Source: an uncultured Oscillospiraceae bacterium
GTDB lineage: Bacteria > Bacillota > Clostridia > Oscillospirales > Oscillospiraceae
Direction of reading: 5' to 3'
NCBI GenBank assembly: GCA_934572365.1
Contig: CAKTKX010000050.1
Location: forward strand, 1-8,636
Length of the DNA stretch: 8,636 nt
The position numbers and the translations under genes were made by a program. Shown here piece after piece: positions 1 to 6,202 of the stretch. The notes below the pieces were generated by a model, which was not told where the DNA came from, searched no databases, and saw nothing but the letters and a program-made list of their open reading frames with translations. Every line of letters begins with the position of its first letter. The first letter of the stretch is position 1.

Positions 1-880
1 TGGTAAATCCGGAGGCCGTCAGACTGCTTCCCCCGGCGTACCCCGTGACCACCACCCAGTGCTGCCCGCCATAGGCATTGCTGACGCCGAGCAAAACGGG
101 TTTCCCCTGCTTCAGCTTGCCGTAAACGGCGCTGAGATACCCGGAGCCATCCGTAACCGCCGTATAGTGGCTCGGCCAATAGAGACTGCCTGAAGGTGTG
201 TAGGTAAGCTCCTTCGCCATGGCGTCGGGGTAGATGGTTCTTCCCGTGCGGAAGGACTCCATCATTGCCACCGCCGTCGTGGCGCAGCCGATCTGGGAAA
301 ATGGCTTCCCGGATGTACCGATCTGAACGTTCGCCCAGCGGGCGTCCGTCTGCTTGAAATTCGGCACGTTCAGGGAAACCGAAGCGTAGTTCCCGGACAA
401 ATATTGAGCGCTAACATATCCGGTTTTCGTTCCGCCATAAAGCACACGGCTCCACCCGTTGGCGGTGGACAGCCGGATGACCGTTTCTCCCTTGCCGAGA
501 GAGCCGACCTTTCCGTAGGCCGTCCCCGCCCCGCTGCGGACGTTCAGCGTGCCGCTGCTCACCGCCACGGATACCGGAGTTCCCTCCACCACCGTAATGA
601 AGCCCGCGTGGCAGTAGCCGTACTTTCCTTTTGCATATTCCACCTTCCACCAGTCGCCGGATTTGGAGATCAGCGTAACGTAGCTGCCCTTATTCAGCGA
701 CGCGGCCACCGCTGCGCCGGAGGACGGGCTGCTTCGCACGTTCAGCTTTCCGGAAGCCGTGGTCACGACACCGGCTTTGGAATCCGTCGTGGCCGCCTCT
801 GTCCGCATCGGCAGAAGAAATGCTCCCAAAAGGAGCAAAACCAATACAGTACAAGTCAGAATTCGTCGAATAACAATCAC
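1..880 (-). CDS. Secreted SH3b-SH3b-C39-like cysteine peptidase protein (C-terminus cut by window edge)
   Basis: I translated the minus strand from 880 to the left edge and found 293 open codons. Residues about 5-30 form a signal peptide: IRR, then a long hydrophobic run rich in Leu and Val, ending TEA-A. Two bacterial SH3 (SH3b) domains follow at about 43-98 and 108-162, each with the LNVRS signature and ending in GYCHAGFI or GYVSAQYL. From about 172 comes a Peptidase_C39_2-like domain with the QTDARW entry motif, probable nucleophile Cys199 (QIGCATTAVAMM) and probable catalytic His274 (GGQHWVVVTGY). The third catalytic residue lies beyond the edge. SH3b domains usually bind cell wall, so an exported protein acting on wall peptide or another surface substrate is inferred; the substrate is unknown. 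GTG at 880-878 is the first usual start, but the only good Shine-Dalgarno (GAGGTGAT, 883-876) overlaps it and points to ATT at 871-869, giving MRRILTC. Confidence 0.88.
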   Translation of the reverse strand, partial: MIVIRRILTCTVLVLLLLGAFLLPMRTEAATTDSKAGVVTTASGKLNVRSSPSSGAAVAASLNKGSYVTLISKSGDWWKVEYAKGKYGYCHAGFITVVEGTPVSVAVSSGTLNVRSGAGTAYGKVGSLGKGETVIRLSTANGWSRVLYGGTKTGYVSAQYLSGNYASVSLNVPNFKQTDARWANVQIGTSGKPFSQIGCATTAVAMMESFRTGRTIYPDAMAKELTYTPSGSLYWPSHYTAVTDGSGYLSAVYGKLKQGKPVLLGVSNAYGGQHWVVVTGYAGGSSLTASGFT

Positions 881-947
881 CTCGTTCTGTTTTCTCGGGA
901 AGCCTTCCGCCCGTCGGCAACTGCTCCCCTCGCATATATGCAAAGCA

Positions 948-976
948 ATTGTAACATATTTGTAACCATTTGGGAA
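948..976 (-). promoter_or_regulatory. Candidate promoter of the SH3b/C39 protein, extended -10 type
   Basis: Reading the minus strand, TTCCCA (976-971, 4/6 to the -35 consensus) lies 17 bases before TACAAT (953-948, 5/6 to the -10 consensus). The -10 is preceded by TGT, giving an extended -10. Transcription would begin near 941 and leave a leader of about 60-70 bases. The -35 is weak, so the extended -10 would carry most of the recognition. This is a prediction from motifs only. Confidence 0.5.
950..966 (+). promoter_or_regulatory. WalR/YycF-type direct-repeat box
   Basis: The plus strand reads TGTAAC, five bases (ATATT), TGTAAC. This is an exact match to the published WalR (YycF) recognition pattern of two TGTWAH hexamers spaced by 5 bases. 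It overlaps the predicted -10 and spacer of the leftward SH3b/C39 gene, a position that would suit repression, although activation cannot be excluded. WalR regulates cell-wall metabolism genes in Firmicutes, which fits a wall-binding secreted product. Confidence 0.5.
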
Positions 977-992
977 TACGCCAAATTCTGAC

Positions 993-1030
993 AAAAAAAC
1001 GCAGGAGCCGGTCAATCCGCCACTCCTGCG
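993..1030 (-). terminator. Intrinsic terminator of the glf-glycosyltransferase unit
   Basis: On the minus strand an 8-bp perfect stem (CGCAGGAG at 1030-1023 with CTCCTGCG at 1007-1000) closes a 15-base loop and runs directly into seven T (999-993). It starts 12 bases past the glycosyltransferase stop codon. It separates this unit from the SH3b/C39 gene, whose promoter lies just beyond it. Confidence 0.9.
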
Positions 1031-1042
1031 TCTATGCTTTAT

Positions 1043-2053
1043 TTAATTGAACCGCACTACGTTATTTGCAAACCGGTAAAAGCTCCCGGCGAATTTCTGC
1101 CCCGCGCGCCCCGGTACACTGATAAACAGCAGCGGCGTGCGCTTGCGGAAATAGTGCGCCCACTTGGGGTCAAAGGCCGCGCAGGTCTCCCACATCTTTT
1201 TCAGCTCGGCATCCGTCTCGGCGGACTTGTTCAGCCGGGTCGTGAGAATGGAAATGCCGAACATCATGAACAGGTCATGCTTCATGTACCGTCTCAGCCG
1301 GGGTTCGGCGATGTCGTCCAAATGGCAGGTGGTGAAGCACCGCTCCGTCACCAGGATCTGGTCTGCGTGGCGCTTGGCCAGGGCGGTGGACTGCACCGAC
1401 TGATCCGGCCGCCCGATCCAGGAGCGGTAAAGATCGACGTTGAGGTAGTACAGTTTCCGCACGTAGGGCATCGTCTGATAGATCATCAGGTTGTCCTCGT
1501 AGAAAACGTGCTTGGGAAGGGGCTGCTCCCATTTGCGCATAATCTCGGTGCGGAAGGTGCTGGAATGGATGGTGAGCATCTGGTAGACCCGGAAGGGCTT
1601 GGTGTCCTCCCAGGTGAAGATCCGGTTTTCCGGCAATACGCTGGAATAGTTGATGGAGCGGTCTCCGTCGCCGTCGGAATGGACGTAATAGTAGTTGGTC
1701 ACCATCATATCCACGCCGCCCTGCCGCTCGCATTCCTCCAGCGCGTCCAGGAACTTGGGGAAATCAGAGCTGAGGGTGTCATCGCTGTCCACGACCTTGA
1801 AATAGATGCCGGTGGCGTGCTTCAATCCCTGGTTGATGCCCTCGCCGTGGCCGCCGTTTTCCTGATGGATGACCCGCACGATGTCCGGGAATTTCCGGGC
1901 GTATTCGTCGGCGATTTTTCCGGTGTTGTCCTTGGAGCCGTCGTCAATGATGATGATCTCCACCCGGTCTCCCCCGGGCAGAAGGCTCTGGATGCACTTC
2001 TCCATGTAGTCCTGGGAATTGTAGCAAGGTACTGTGACCGTCAGAAGCTTCAT
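1043..2053 (-). CDS. Family 2 glycosyltransferase, probable galactofuranosyltransferase partner of Glf
   Basis: A 336-residue protein with a GT-A fold N-terminus: the VTVPCYNSQDY opening, nucleotide-binding DDGS at 37-40, a DxD-type metal site DSDD at 89-92, and FYEDN at 183-187 as the likely catalytic acidic motif. These are hallmarks of GT2 enzymes, which transfer a sugar from a nucleotide-sugar donor. No membrane segment is evident, so it probably acts on the cytoplasmic side. The ATG at 2053 directly follows the glf stop (TAAATG, no gap) and has AAGGAG upstream inside the end of glf, so the two genes are translationally linked. The family call rests on motifs. The donor (UDP-galactofuranose) is inferred only from the glf neighbour, and the acceptor (wall polymer, glycolipid or polysaccharide) cannot be told. 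Confidence 0.9.
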   Translation of the reverse strand: MKLLTVTVPCYNSQDYMEKCIQSLLPGGDRVEIIIIDDGSKDNTGKIADEYARKFPDIVRVIHQENGGHGEGINQGLKHATGIYFKVVDSDDTLSSDFPKFLDALEECERQGGVDMMVTNYYYVHSDGDGDRSINYSSVLPENRIFTWEDTKPFRVYQMLTIHSSTFRTEIMRKWEQPLPKHVFYEDNLMIYQTMPYVRKLYYLNVDLYRSWIGRPDQSVQSTALAKRHADQILVTERCFTTCHLDDIAEPRLRRYMKHDLFMMFGISILTTRLNKSAETDAELKKMWETCAAFDPKWAHYFRKRTPLLFISVPGRAGQKFAGSFYRFANNVVRFN

Positions 2054-3163
2054 TTATGTTTCTCCTTCAATTTCCGATTTGGCAAGGCTCAGCGCCCGGA
2101 GAATCACCGCGTCCATGTCGTAATAGCGGTACTGCCCCAGACGGCCGCCGAAAATGGTTTTCTCTTCCCTGTCCGCCAGCGCTTTATACTGTTCATACAG
2201 GGCATTATTTTTCTCATCGTTCACGGGATAGTACGGCTCCACCCCCGGCTTCCACTCAGAGCTGTACTCCCGGGACACCACGGTTTTTTCCTGGGTGCCG
2301 AACTCGAAGAACTTATGCTCGATGACGCGGGTGTAGGGCGTCTCCCGGTCGGTGTAGTTGATCACGGCATTGCCCTGGAAATTGGGCGTATCCAGCACCT
2401 CCGTCTCAAACCGGACGGAGCGGTAGCTCAGAGGGCCGTAGCAATAGTCAAAGTAGCTGTCAATGGAGCCGGTGTAAACGACCTTGTCCGCCAGCGCGTT
2501 CAGCTCGGCTCTGTGTTCCAGATAGTCCACATTCAGCCGCACCTCGATACCGGCCAGCATATTCTCCACCATTTTGGTATAACCGCCCATGGGAATGCCC
2601 TGGAACCGGGCGTTAAAGTAGTTATTGTCAAAGGTAAGACGGACAGGCAGGCGCTTGATGATAAAGGCAGGAAGCTCCGTGCAGGGGCGTCCCCACTGCT
2701 TTTCGGTGTAGCCCTTTATCAGCTTCTCATAGATATCCGTGCCGACAAGGGAAATCGCCTGCTCCTCCAGATTCTTCGGCTCCGCAATCCCGGCGGCCTC
2801 CCGCTGACGGGCGATCTCCGCCTCCGCCTGCTGTGGAGTCGTCACGCCCCACATTTTATTGAAGGTATACATGTTGAAGGGCAGAGAGTACAGCTCCCCG
2901 TGGTAATTCGCCACCGGAGAATTGGTGTAGCGGTTGAATTCCGCGAACCGGTTGACATACTCCCAGGCGGTCTTGTCGTTGGTGTGGAAAATATGGGCGC
3001 CGTAGGTATGTACCTGGATTCCCTCGATCTCCTCGGTATACACATTGCCGCCGACGTGACCCCGCCGGTCGACCACAAGCACGGACTTCCCCGCCGCCTT
3101 CACCTGCCGGGCAAAGACAGCGCCGAACAGCCCTGCCCCCACGACCAGATAATCATACCCCAT
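2054..3163 (-). CDS. glf: UDP-galactopyranose mutase
   Basis: A 369-residue flavoprotein of normal length for the bacterial family. It interconverts UDP-galactopyranose and UDP-galactofuranose in the cytosol, using reduced FAD. Visible motifs: the FAD dinucleotide-binding GAGLFG (9-14), DRRGHVGGN (32-40), HTYGAHIFHT (52-61), YTEKQWG (152-158), RLPVRLTFDNNYF (171-183), QGIPMGGYT (188-196), and the C-terminal FAD-site signature GRLGQYRYYDMD (about 340-351). All are typical of Glf, and no key motif is missing. The ATG at 3163 has AAAGGAG (3178-3172) eight bases upstream. It is the first gene of a two-gene transcript, followed immediately by a GT2 glycosyltransferase, which points to assembly of a galactofuranose-containing surface glycan. 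Confidence 0.97.
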   Translation of the reverse strand: MGYDYLVVGAGLFGAVFARQVKAAGKSVLVVDRRGHVGGNVYTEEIEGIQVHTYGAHIFHTNDKTAWEYVNRFAEFNRYTNSPVANYHGELYSLPFNMYTFNKMWGVTTPQQAEAEIARQREAAGIAEPKNLEEQAISLVGTDIYEKLIKGYTEKQWGRPCTELPAFIIKRLPVRLTFDNNYFNARFQGIPMGGYTKMVENMLAGIEVRLNVDYLEHRAELNALADKVVYTGSIDSYFDYCYGPLSYRSVRFETEVLDTPNFQGNAVINYTDRETPYTRVIEHKFFEFGTQEKTVVSREYSSEWKPGVEPYYPVNDEKNNALYEQYKALADREEKTIFGGRLGQYRYYDMDAVILRALSLAKSEIEGET

Positions 3164-3196
3164 GGATAATACTCCTTTGCCGGTTTCTTTACTGAG

Positions 3197-3225
3197 ACTA
3201 TACCATATTGCTGGGGGTTTGTCAT
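3197..3225 (-). promoter_or_regulatory. Promoter of glf and the glycosyltransferase
   Basis: On the minus strand ATGACA (3225-3220, 5/6 to consensus) and TATAGT (3202-3197, 5/6) are separated by exactly 17 bases, with TGG before the -10 giving an extended -10. The predicted start is near 3190, about 27 bases before the glf ATG. It lies in the short gap after the YgjV-like gene, so glf has its own promoter even if some readthrough arrives from upstream, where I see no terminator. Confidence 0.75.
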
Positions 3226-3256
3226 CATAATTTTAATTTAAGAATTGGTTAGCAAA

Positions 3257-3790
3257 TCAGTCCTGTCCGCTGACGGAATCCAGATTCTTCCACCCATAAC
3301 GGAAAATGGATACGATCATGGACGCCTCCGTGACGATCTCGTCCAGAATCCCCGCCCAGGAGCCGATGATTCCATCGTAAATAATCCACAGCGGCGAATT
3401 GACCAGCATCCCCACGAGGCGGATTTTCCGCGGATTGTACGTATACCCGCCGACCGTGGCCACAATATTCGCGGCCACCGGCAGAATCGACCACCAGCCG
3501 TCCCATATAAAAATCAGCGCCGCCACCTGCATGACGCACAGCGCGGCGCACATGATCTTCCCTTTCAGAAAGCGGCTTCTGCTCCCCAGGCAAAAGGAAC
3601 GAACCGTGTTCAGCACATAGCTGATTCCCCCGGTGATCGCCCCCAGCATCAGCAGATGGGTGGTGTAGCACAGATAGGAAACAAACTGGACGCGGAACAG
3701 CGTCCGGTTATTTTTGCACTGATACGACAGGAAAAACAAAACCGTCCCGAAAAGGCCGATTGCCTGTATGAAATTGGATTTTCCCGACAT
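3257..3790 (-). CDS. YgjV-family integral membrane protein
   Basis: A 177-residue, strongly hydrophobic protein resembling the YgjV (Imp-YgjV) family of bacterial inner-membrane proteins, whose function is not established. It opens with QAIGLFGTVLFFLSYQCKN, and later has a tryptophan-rich segment (IFIWDGWWSILPVAANIV). The family-like NPRKIRLVGMLVNSPLWIIYD stretch lies near residues 120-140, with a final helix ending IFRYGWKN. I count about five or six membrane segments. The ATG at 3790 has only a modest Shine-Dalgarno (AAGGG, with GGAGG further upstream). It starts 26 bases after the stop of the CPCC-protein gene on the same strand, so the two are probably co-transcribed. No terminator follows before the glf promoter. 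The family call comes from remembered sequence pattern, not from a search. Confidence 0.82.
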   Translation of the reverse strand: MSGKSNFIQAIGLFGTVLFFLSYQCKNNRTLFRVQFVSYLCYTTHLLMLGAITGGISYVLNTVRSFCLGSRSRFLKGKIMCAALCVMQVAALIFIWDGWWSILPVAANIVATVGGYTYNPRKIRLVGMLVNSPLWIIYDGIIGSWAGILDEIVTEASMIVSIFRYGWKNLDSVSGQD

Positions 3791-3816
3791 AGTGACCCTT
3801 GCCCTCCGGTGTGTTT

Positions 3817-4029
3817 TTAATAAACCTTTCTGCCCTCGGCATAGGCCTTCTTGGCTTCGTTAAGGCTCATTCTATTTGCCCCGCCGCCATAATCCGGGTC
3901 CTCATTTTGAACTAAATCATTCTGCCAACCGCACACATCACATATATCCCAAAAATCGACAACACATTTATTACAGCAAGCACAGATTCTCTGGCCATAA
4001 GCAAAGTCGTCCTTTTTGTTTTCGTCCAT
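3817..4029 (-). CDS. CPCC-type cysteine-rich small protein
   Basis: A 70-residue protein beginning MDENKKDDFAYGQRICACC. It carries cysteines at 16, 18, 19, 22, 30 and 33, then EDPDYGGGANRMSLNEAKKAY at about 44-63. The second half matches the cysteine-rich CPCC family (PF14206), where DPD, GGANR and SLNEA are typical. The CPCC motif itself is CACC here, with Ala in place of Pro. The cysteine spacing suggests a small metal-binding (zinc) fold, but the family's role is unknown. The frame stays open up to 4185, but the ATG at 4029 is preferred: it has AAGGGG just upstream, the family starts here, and the longer N-terminus does not look like protein. Next on the strand, 26 bases on, is a YgjV-family membrane protein. 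Confidence 0.85.
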   Translation of the reverse strand: MDENKKDDFAYGQRICACCNKCVVDFWDICDVCGWQNDLVQNEDPDYGGGANRMSLNEAKKAYAEGRKVY

Positions 4030-4120
4030 GTCTCTTTCCCCTTTCCGATGAATGAAAATTATATTTGCCGTTGATTGCCCTACTGCGGTCATTATGCAAA
4101 ACTGCCAACGTATATCAGGA

Positions 4121-4149
4121 ATTTTAGCACACCCGCACGCAATTCGCAA
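4121..4149 (-). promoter_or_regulatory. Candidate promoter of the CPCC and YgjV genes
   Basis: On the minus strand TTGCGA (4149-4144, 4/6) and TAAAAT (4126-4121, 5/6) are 17 bases apart, with TGC before the -10 (extended -10). This would leave a leader of about 85 bases. A perfect TATAAT sits closer to the gene (4063-4058) but has no acceptable -35 at 16-18 bases, so it is the second choice. Confidence 0.45.
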
Positions 4150-4280
4150 GCCAAGACTCCGAAAACATTCCGCATGATTCCCCATCGTGTATACCCCGCA
4201 AGCAGCATTCCGGGAATTTAGACCGGATTTGCCAATTTTTCCGGTTTTTCCACGGAACTCTGGAATTATCCGGCTGGCCG

Positions 4281-4289
4281 TGTTATACT
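4281..4289 (+). promoter_or_regulatory. Extended -10 promoter of the MFS transporter
   Basis: TGT followed by TATACT (4284-4289, 5/6) forms an extended -10 element. The hexamer 17 bases upstream (TGGAAT, 4261-4266) is a poor -35. Transcription would start near 4296, four bases before the first ATG of the frame, which bears on the choice of start codon for the transporter. Confidence 0.5.
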
Positions 4290-4299
4290 ATTCCAAAAA

Positions 4300-5562
4300 A
4301 TGGAAAGCAGGCTGCCACGCATGAATCGTTTGGAAAAATTTATCGGCCAGTACCGGAATCTGAGCCGGGAAATATACGTCCTCTTCTGGGGACGGATCGT
4401 CACCAGCATGGGGTCCCTGATCTGGCCGCTGATGACGCTGATCCTGAAAAACAAGCTGGGCTTTGACGCTACGACAATCGCCCTGATCACCATGGTCATG
4501 GGCATCCTTCAGTTTCCCATGATGCTCCTGGGCGGCAAGCTGGCAGACAGCCGGAACCGGAAACATATCATCGTCGTCTGCGATCTGGTCACCGTGGGCT
4601 GCTATATCGTCGCCGGTCTTATCCCCCTGTCCAAATTCAGCATTGCCCTGTTTTACATTGCCGGAATGTTTGCGACCATCGAAGGTCCCTCCTACGACGC
4701 TCTTGTCGCTGACCTCAGCGACAGTGACAGCCGGGAAAAAGCCTACAGCCTGCAATACCTGGGCATGAATCTGGGGCTGGTGCTTGCCCCTACGCTGGGC
4801 GGTTTTCTGTTTGAAAACCATCTGGGGCTGGCCTTTCTCATTACGGCGGCGGCAACCTTCTCCTCTACCCTGCTAATCATCCTCTATGTCAAGCGGCTCC
4901 AGGTGGAGAAGACCCACGTCAGCCAGTACGAGCAGAGCCGGCAGGGCGACAGTCTTCTTTCCATCCTCCGGGAACGGAAAGCGCTGATTCTCTACGCGCT
5001 GCTGGGCGGACTCGGAAGCTTTGTCTACGCCCAGTTCAACTATCTGCTCCCCCTGAATATGGAGGCGCTGTACGGCGCAAAGGGCGCGGAGGTATTCGGT
5101 CTTCTGACCAGTGTCAACGCCCTTGTGGTCATTGCGGCAACGCCCCTTGTGACCACCTTTCTGGGCGGCATCCGGGATGTGCGGAAGATTCTGCTGGGGG
5201 AAACGCTTATTGTTCTCGGCCTCTACAGCTATCGCTATGCCCAGCTGCAATTGGCGCTTTGCTTCCTGCTGATGGTTCTTTTCACTTTGGGGGAGGTTTT
5301 CAACACCCTGGGGCATCAGCCGTATATGACCCGGCGGATCCCTGCGACCCATTGGGGGCGGGTGAATTCCTTTGTTTCCATTGTCAGCAGCGGATTTTCC
5401 AGCATCGGAAATCTCTTTCTGGGGCGTCTGCTGGACAGCCGAGGCTTCTCCGCCGCCTGGCTGGCCGTAGGCATTGCGGGGCTGGGCGTCATCTCTCTTG
5501 CCGCGCTTCTCTGCGGAACGGATAAAAAGGCCTTCCCGCTGCTGTACGCGAACGGTAAGTAA
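4300..5562 (+). CDS. Major facilitator superfamily (MFS) transporter
   Basis: A hydrophobic protein of about 413-420 residues with the pattern of a 12-helix MFS carrier. The diagnostic motif A between helices 2 and 3 reads GGKLADSRNRKHI (about 78-90). A hydrophilic central loop (VEKTHVSQYEQSRQGDS) divides the halves, and the second half repeats the architecture (GEVFNTLGHQPYMTRRIP). This resembles the 12-helix drug:proton antiporter group, but the substrate cannot be read from sequence. There are two candidate starts: ATG 4300, with no Shine-Dalgarno and only about four bases after the predicted transcription start, and ATG 4321 (MNRLEKF), with GCAGG nine bases upstream. I favour 4321. It is a single-gene unit, divergent from the CPCC gene and closed by a strong hairpin at 5608-5639. 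Confidence 0.92.
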   Translation: MESRLPRMNRLEKFIGQYRNLSREIYVLFWGRIVTSMGSLIWPLMTLILKNKLGFDATTIALITMVMGILQFPMMLLGGKLADSRNRKHIIVVCDLVTVGCYIVAGLIPLSKFSIALFYIAGMFATIEGPSYDALVADLSDSDSREKAYSLQYLGMNLGLVLAPTLGGFLFENHLGLAFLITAAATFSSTLLIILYVKRLQVEKTHVSQYEQSRQGDSLLSILRERKALILYALLGGLGSFVYAQFNYLLPLNMEALYGAKGAEVFGLLTSVNALVVIAATPLVTTFLGGIRDVRKILLGETLIVLGLYSYRYAQLQLALCFLLMVLFTLGEVFNTLGHQPYMTRRIPATHWGRVNSFVSIVSSGFSSIGNLFLGRLLDSRGFSAAWLAVGIAGLGVISLAALLCGTDKKAFPLLYANGK

Positions 5563-5600
5563 AGCAAAGACGGCCGCAGCATTTTTGAACCGAATCACAG

Positions 5601-5639
5601 AAAAATTCCCCTGGTGCAGCATCGCCGCTGCATCAGGGG
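5601..5639. terminator. Strong hairpin between convergent genes, probable bidirectional terminator
   Basis: A 13-bp stem (5608-5620 with 5627-5639, one G-U wobble) closes a 6-base loop. Read on the minus strand it is followed by AATTTTT (5607-5601), a usable U-tract, so it can end leftward transcripts from the XRE regulator. Read on the plus strand it lies 45 bases past the MFS stop and is followed by a weaker T-containing stretch (CTTGTCATCTT), so termination of the transporter is likely but less certain. Confidence 0.7.
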
Positions 5640-5785
5640 CTTGTCATCTTACGCAGTTTGCGCCTTTCGTCAAATTATCCAATGTTTCTGGACACAGCAT
5701 AGCCTATACATGATTTGGAATGCCTCTCCTATTTTACTACGAAAAGTGGCAGTAGAACGGCAAAAAAGCAGCCGCCTACAATCGT
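5640..5785. other. Gene-free spacer between the MFS hairpin and the XRE gene
   Basis: No convincing gene lies here. A 60-codon open frame on the plus strand (5614-5796) starts inside the hairpin, has no ribosome binding site and overlaps the end of the XRE gene. The left copy of an 11-bp direct repeat (5724-5734) falls in this stretch. Base composition shifts from the GC-rich transporter to the AT-rich islet around here. Confidence 0.5.
5724..5734 (+). repeat. Left copy of 11-bp direct repeat flanking the XRE/membrane-protein islet
   Basis: CTCTCCTATTT occurs here and again, exactly and in the same orientation, at 6828-6838. The two copies bracket the AT-rich pair of genes and nothing else. 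This is compatible with a target duplication or short attachment core, but no integrase or transposase is present and chance is possible. Confidence 0.4.
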
Positions 5786-6112
5786 CTAGCTTTTGAAGTA
5801 TTTGATATTCGTGCTTATAAAGTCAATAAACCTACCCTTGTTCTCTTGTGACAGCCCATTCACTTCCATAAGGCTTTTTATATACTGGTACTCTGTATTA
5901 TGCCTGTAATTGCCCTTAAGATAATCAATGCTTACACCCAATGCACAAGCGATACTATCCATAGTTGGAAAACTTGGCATACTTTCTCCGCGCTCTATCT
6001 TTCCTAAGAAGTTTTCTGTTACTCCAACCATTTCAGCTAATTTTTCTATAGTCAAAAGTTGACGTTTGCGTTCTTTTCTGATGTTTTCACCTATCATCTT
6101 CATATCAAGCAT
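5786..6112 (-). CDS. XRE-family helix-turn-helix regulator
   Basis: A 108-residue protein with a Cro/CI-type helix-turn-helix at about 7-66: IGENIRKERKRQLLTIEKLA, then MVGVTENFLGKIERGE as the turn and recognition helix, and ALGVSIDYL closing the fold. The C-terminal 40 residues (YIKSLMEVNGLSQENKGRFIDFI) are a short helical tail that may mediate dimer formation; no ligand or peptidase domain is visible. The ATG at 6112 has AAAGGGG upstream. Two further in-frame ATGs (6103 and 6097) are possible starts. The gene diverges from an unrecognised membrane protein across a 139-base gap holding repeated TAGGAACT sites, so it probably represses itself and its neighbour. The gene is visibly AT-richer than flanking DNA (one sampled 60-base line is 37% GC), which suggests acquisition. 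Confidence 0.9.
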   Translation of the reverse strand: MLDMKMIGENIRKERKRQLLTIEKLAEMVGVTENFLGKIERGESMPSFPTMDSIACALGVSIDYLKGNYRHNTEYQYIKSLMEVNGLSQENKGRFIDFISTNIKYFKS

Positions 6113-6137
6113 TTCATACCATCCCCTTTATGTTTAT

Positions 6138-6202
6138 TTTATAGGGAATAGTATTTATTTATAAGTTCCTAATAGTCCTTTTAATATTGACAACTAGGAA
6201 CT
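6138..6202. promoter_or_regulatory. Operator-like repeats between the divergent XRE and membrane-protein genes
   Basis: TAGGAACT occurs on the plus strand at 6195-6202 and inverted (AGTTCCTA) at 6164-6171. In 13-base context the two agree at 11 positions (yTAGGAACTwATA on the respective strands). A weaker relative, TAGGGAAT, lies at 6142-6149. The right site sits inside the spacer of the plus-strand promoter. The left weak site abuts a possible minus-strand -10 (TATAAA, 6143-6138) for the regulator itself. The arrangement is that of operators for the adjacent XRE protein; binding is inferred. Confidence 0.55.

Noticed and set aside
1034..3169. A 711-codon open frame on the plus strand antisense to glf and the glycosyltransferase.
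   Set aside because: Its length is striking, but both minus-strand genes show full family motifs, starts and ribosome binding sites. The antisense frame is best explained by codon bias of GC-rich genes suppressing stops in that frame; its translation has no recognisable domain, and it begins beside the terminator of the opposite unit.
3817..4185. A longer, 122-residue version of the CPCC protein.
   Set aside because: The extra 52 residues have no family match, cross the predicted promoter, and the ATG at 4029 has a good ribosome binding site.
4222..4249. A terminator-like 6-bp hairpin with T-run on the plus strand (ACCGGA and TCCGGT) before the MFS gene.
   Set aside because: The stem is short with a 12-base loop and it lies upstream of the transporter promoter, with no plus-strand gene before it to terminate.
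4873..5622. A 249-codon open frame on the minus strand inside the MFS gene, with a further one at 4288-4821.
   Set aside because: They are antisense shadows of a clear 12-helix transporter; the translations are Gln- and Pro-rich low-complexity text with no family pattern.
5614..5796. A 60-codon plus-strand frame between the MFS hairpin and the XRE gene.
   Set aside because: It starts in the hairpin loop and stem, has no Shine-Dalgarno, and overlaps the end of the XRE gene.
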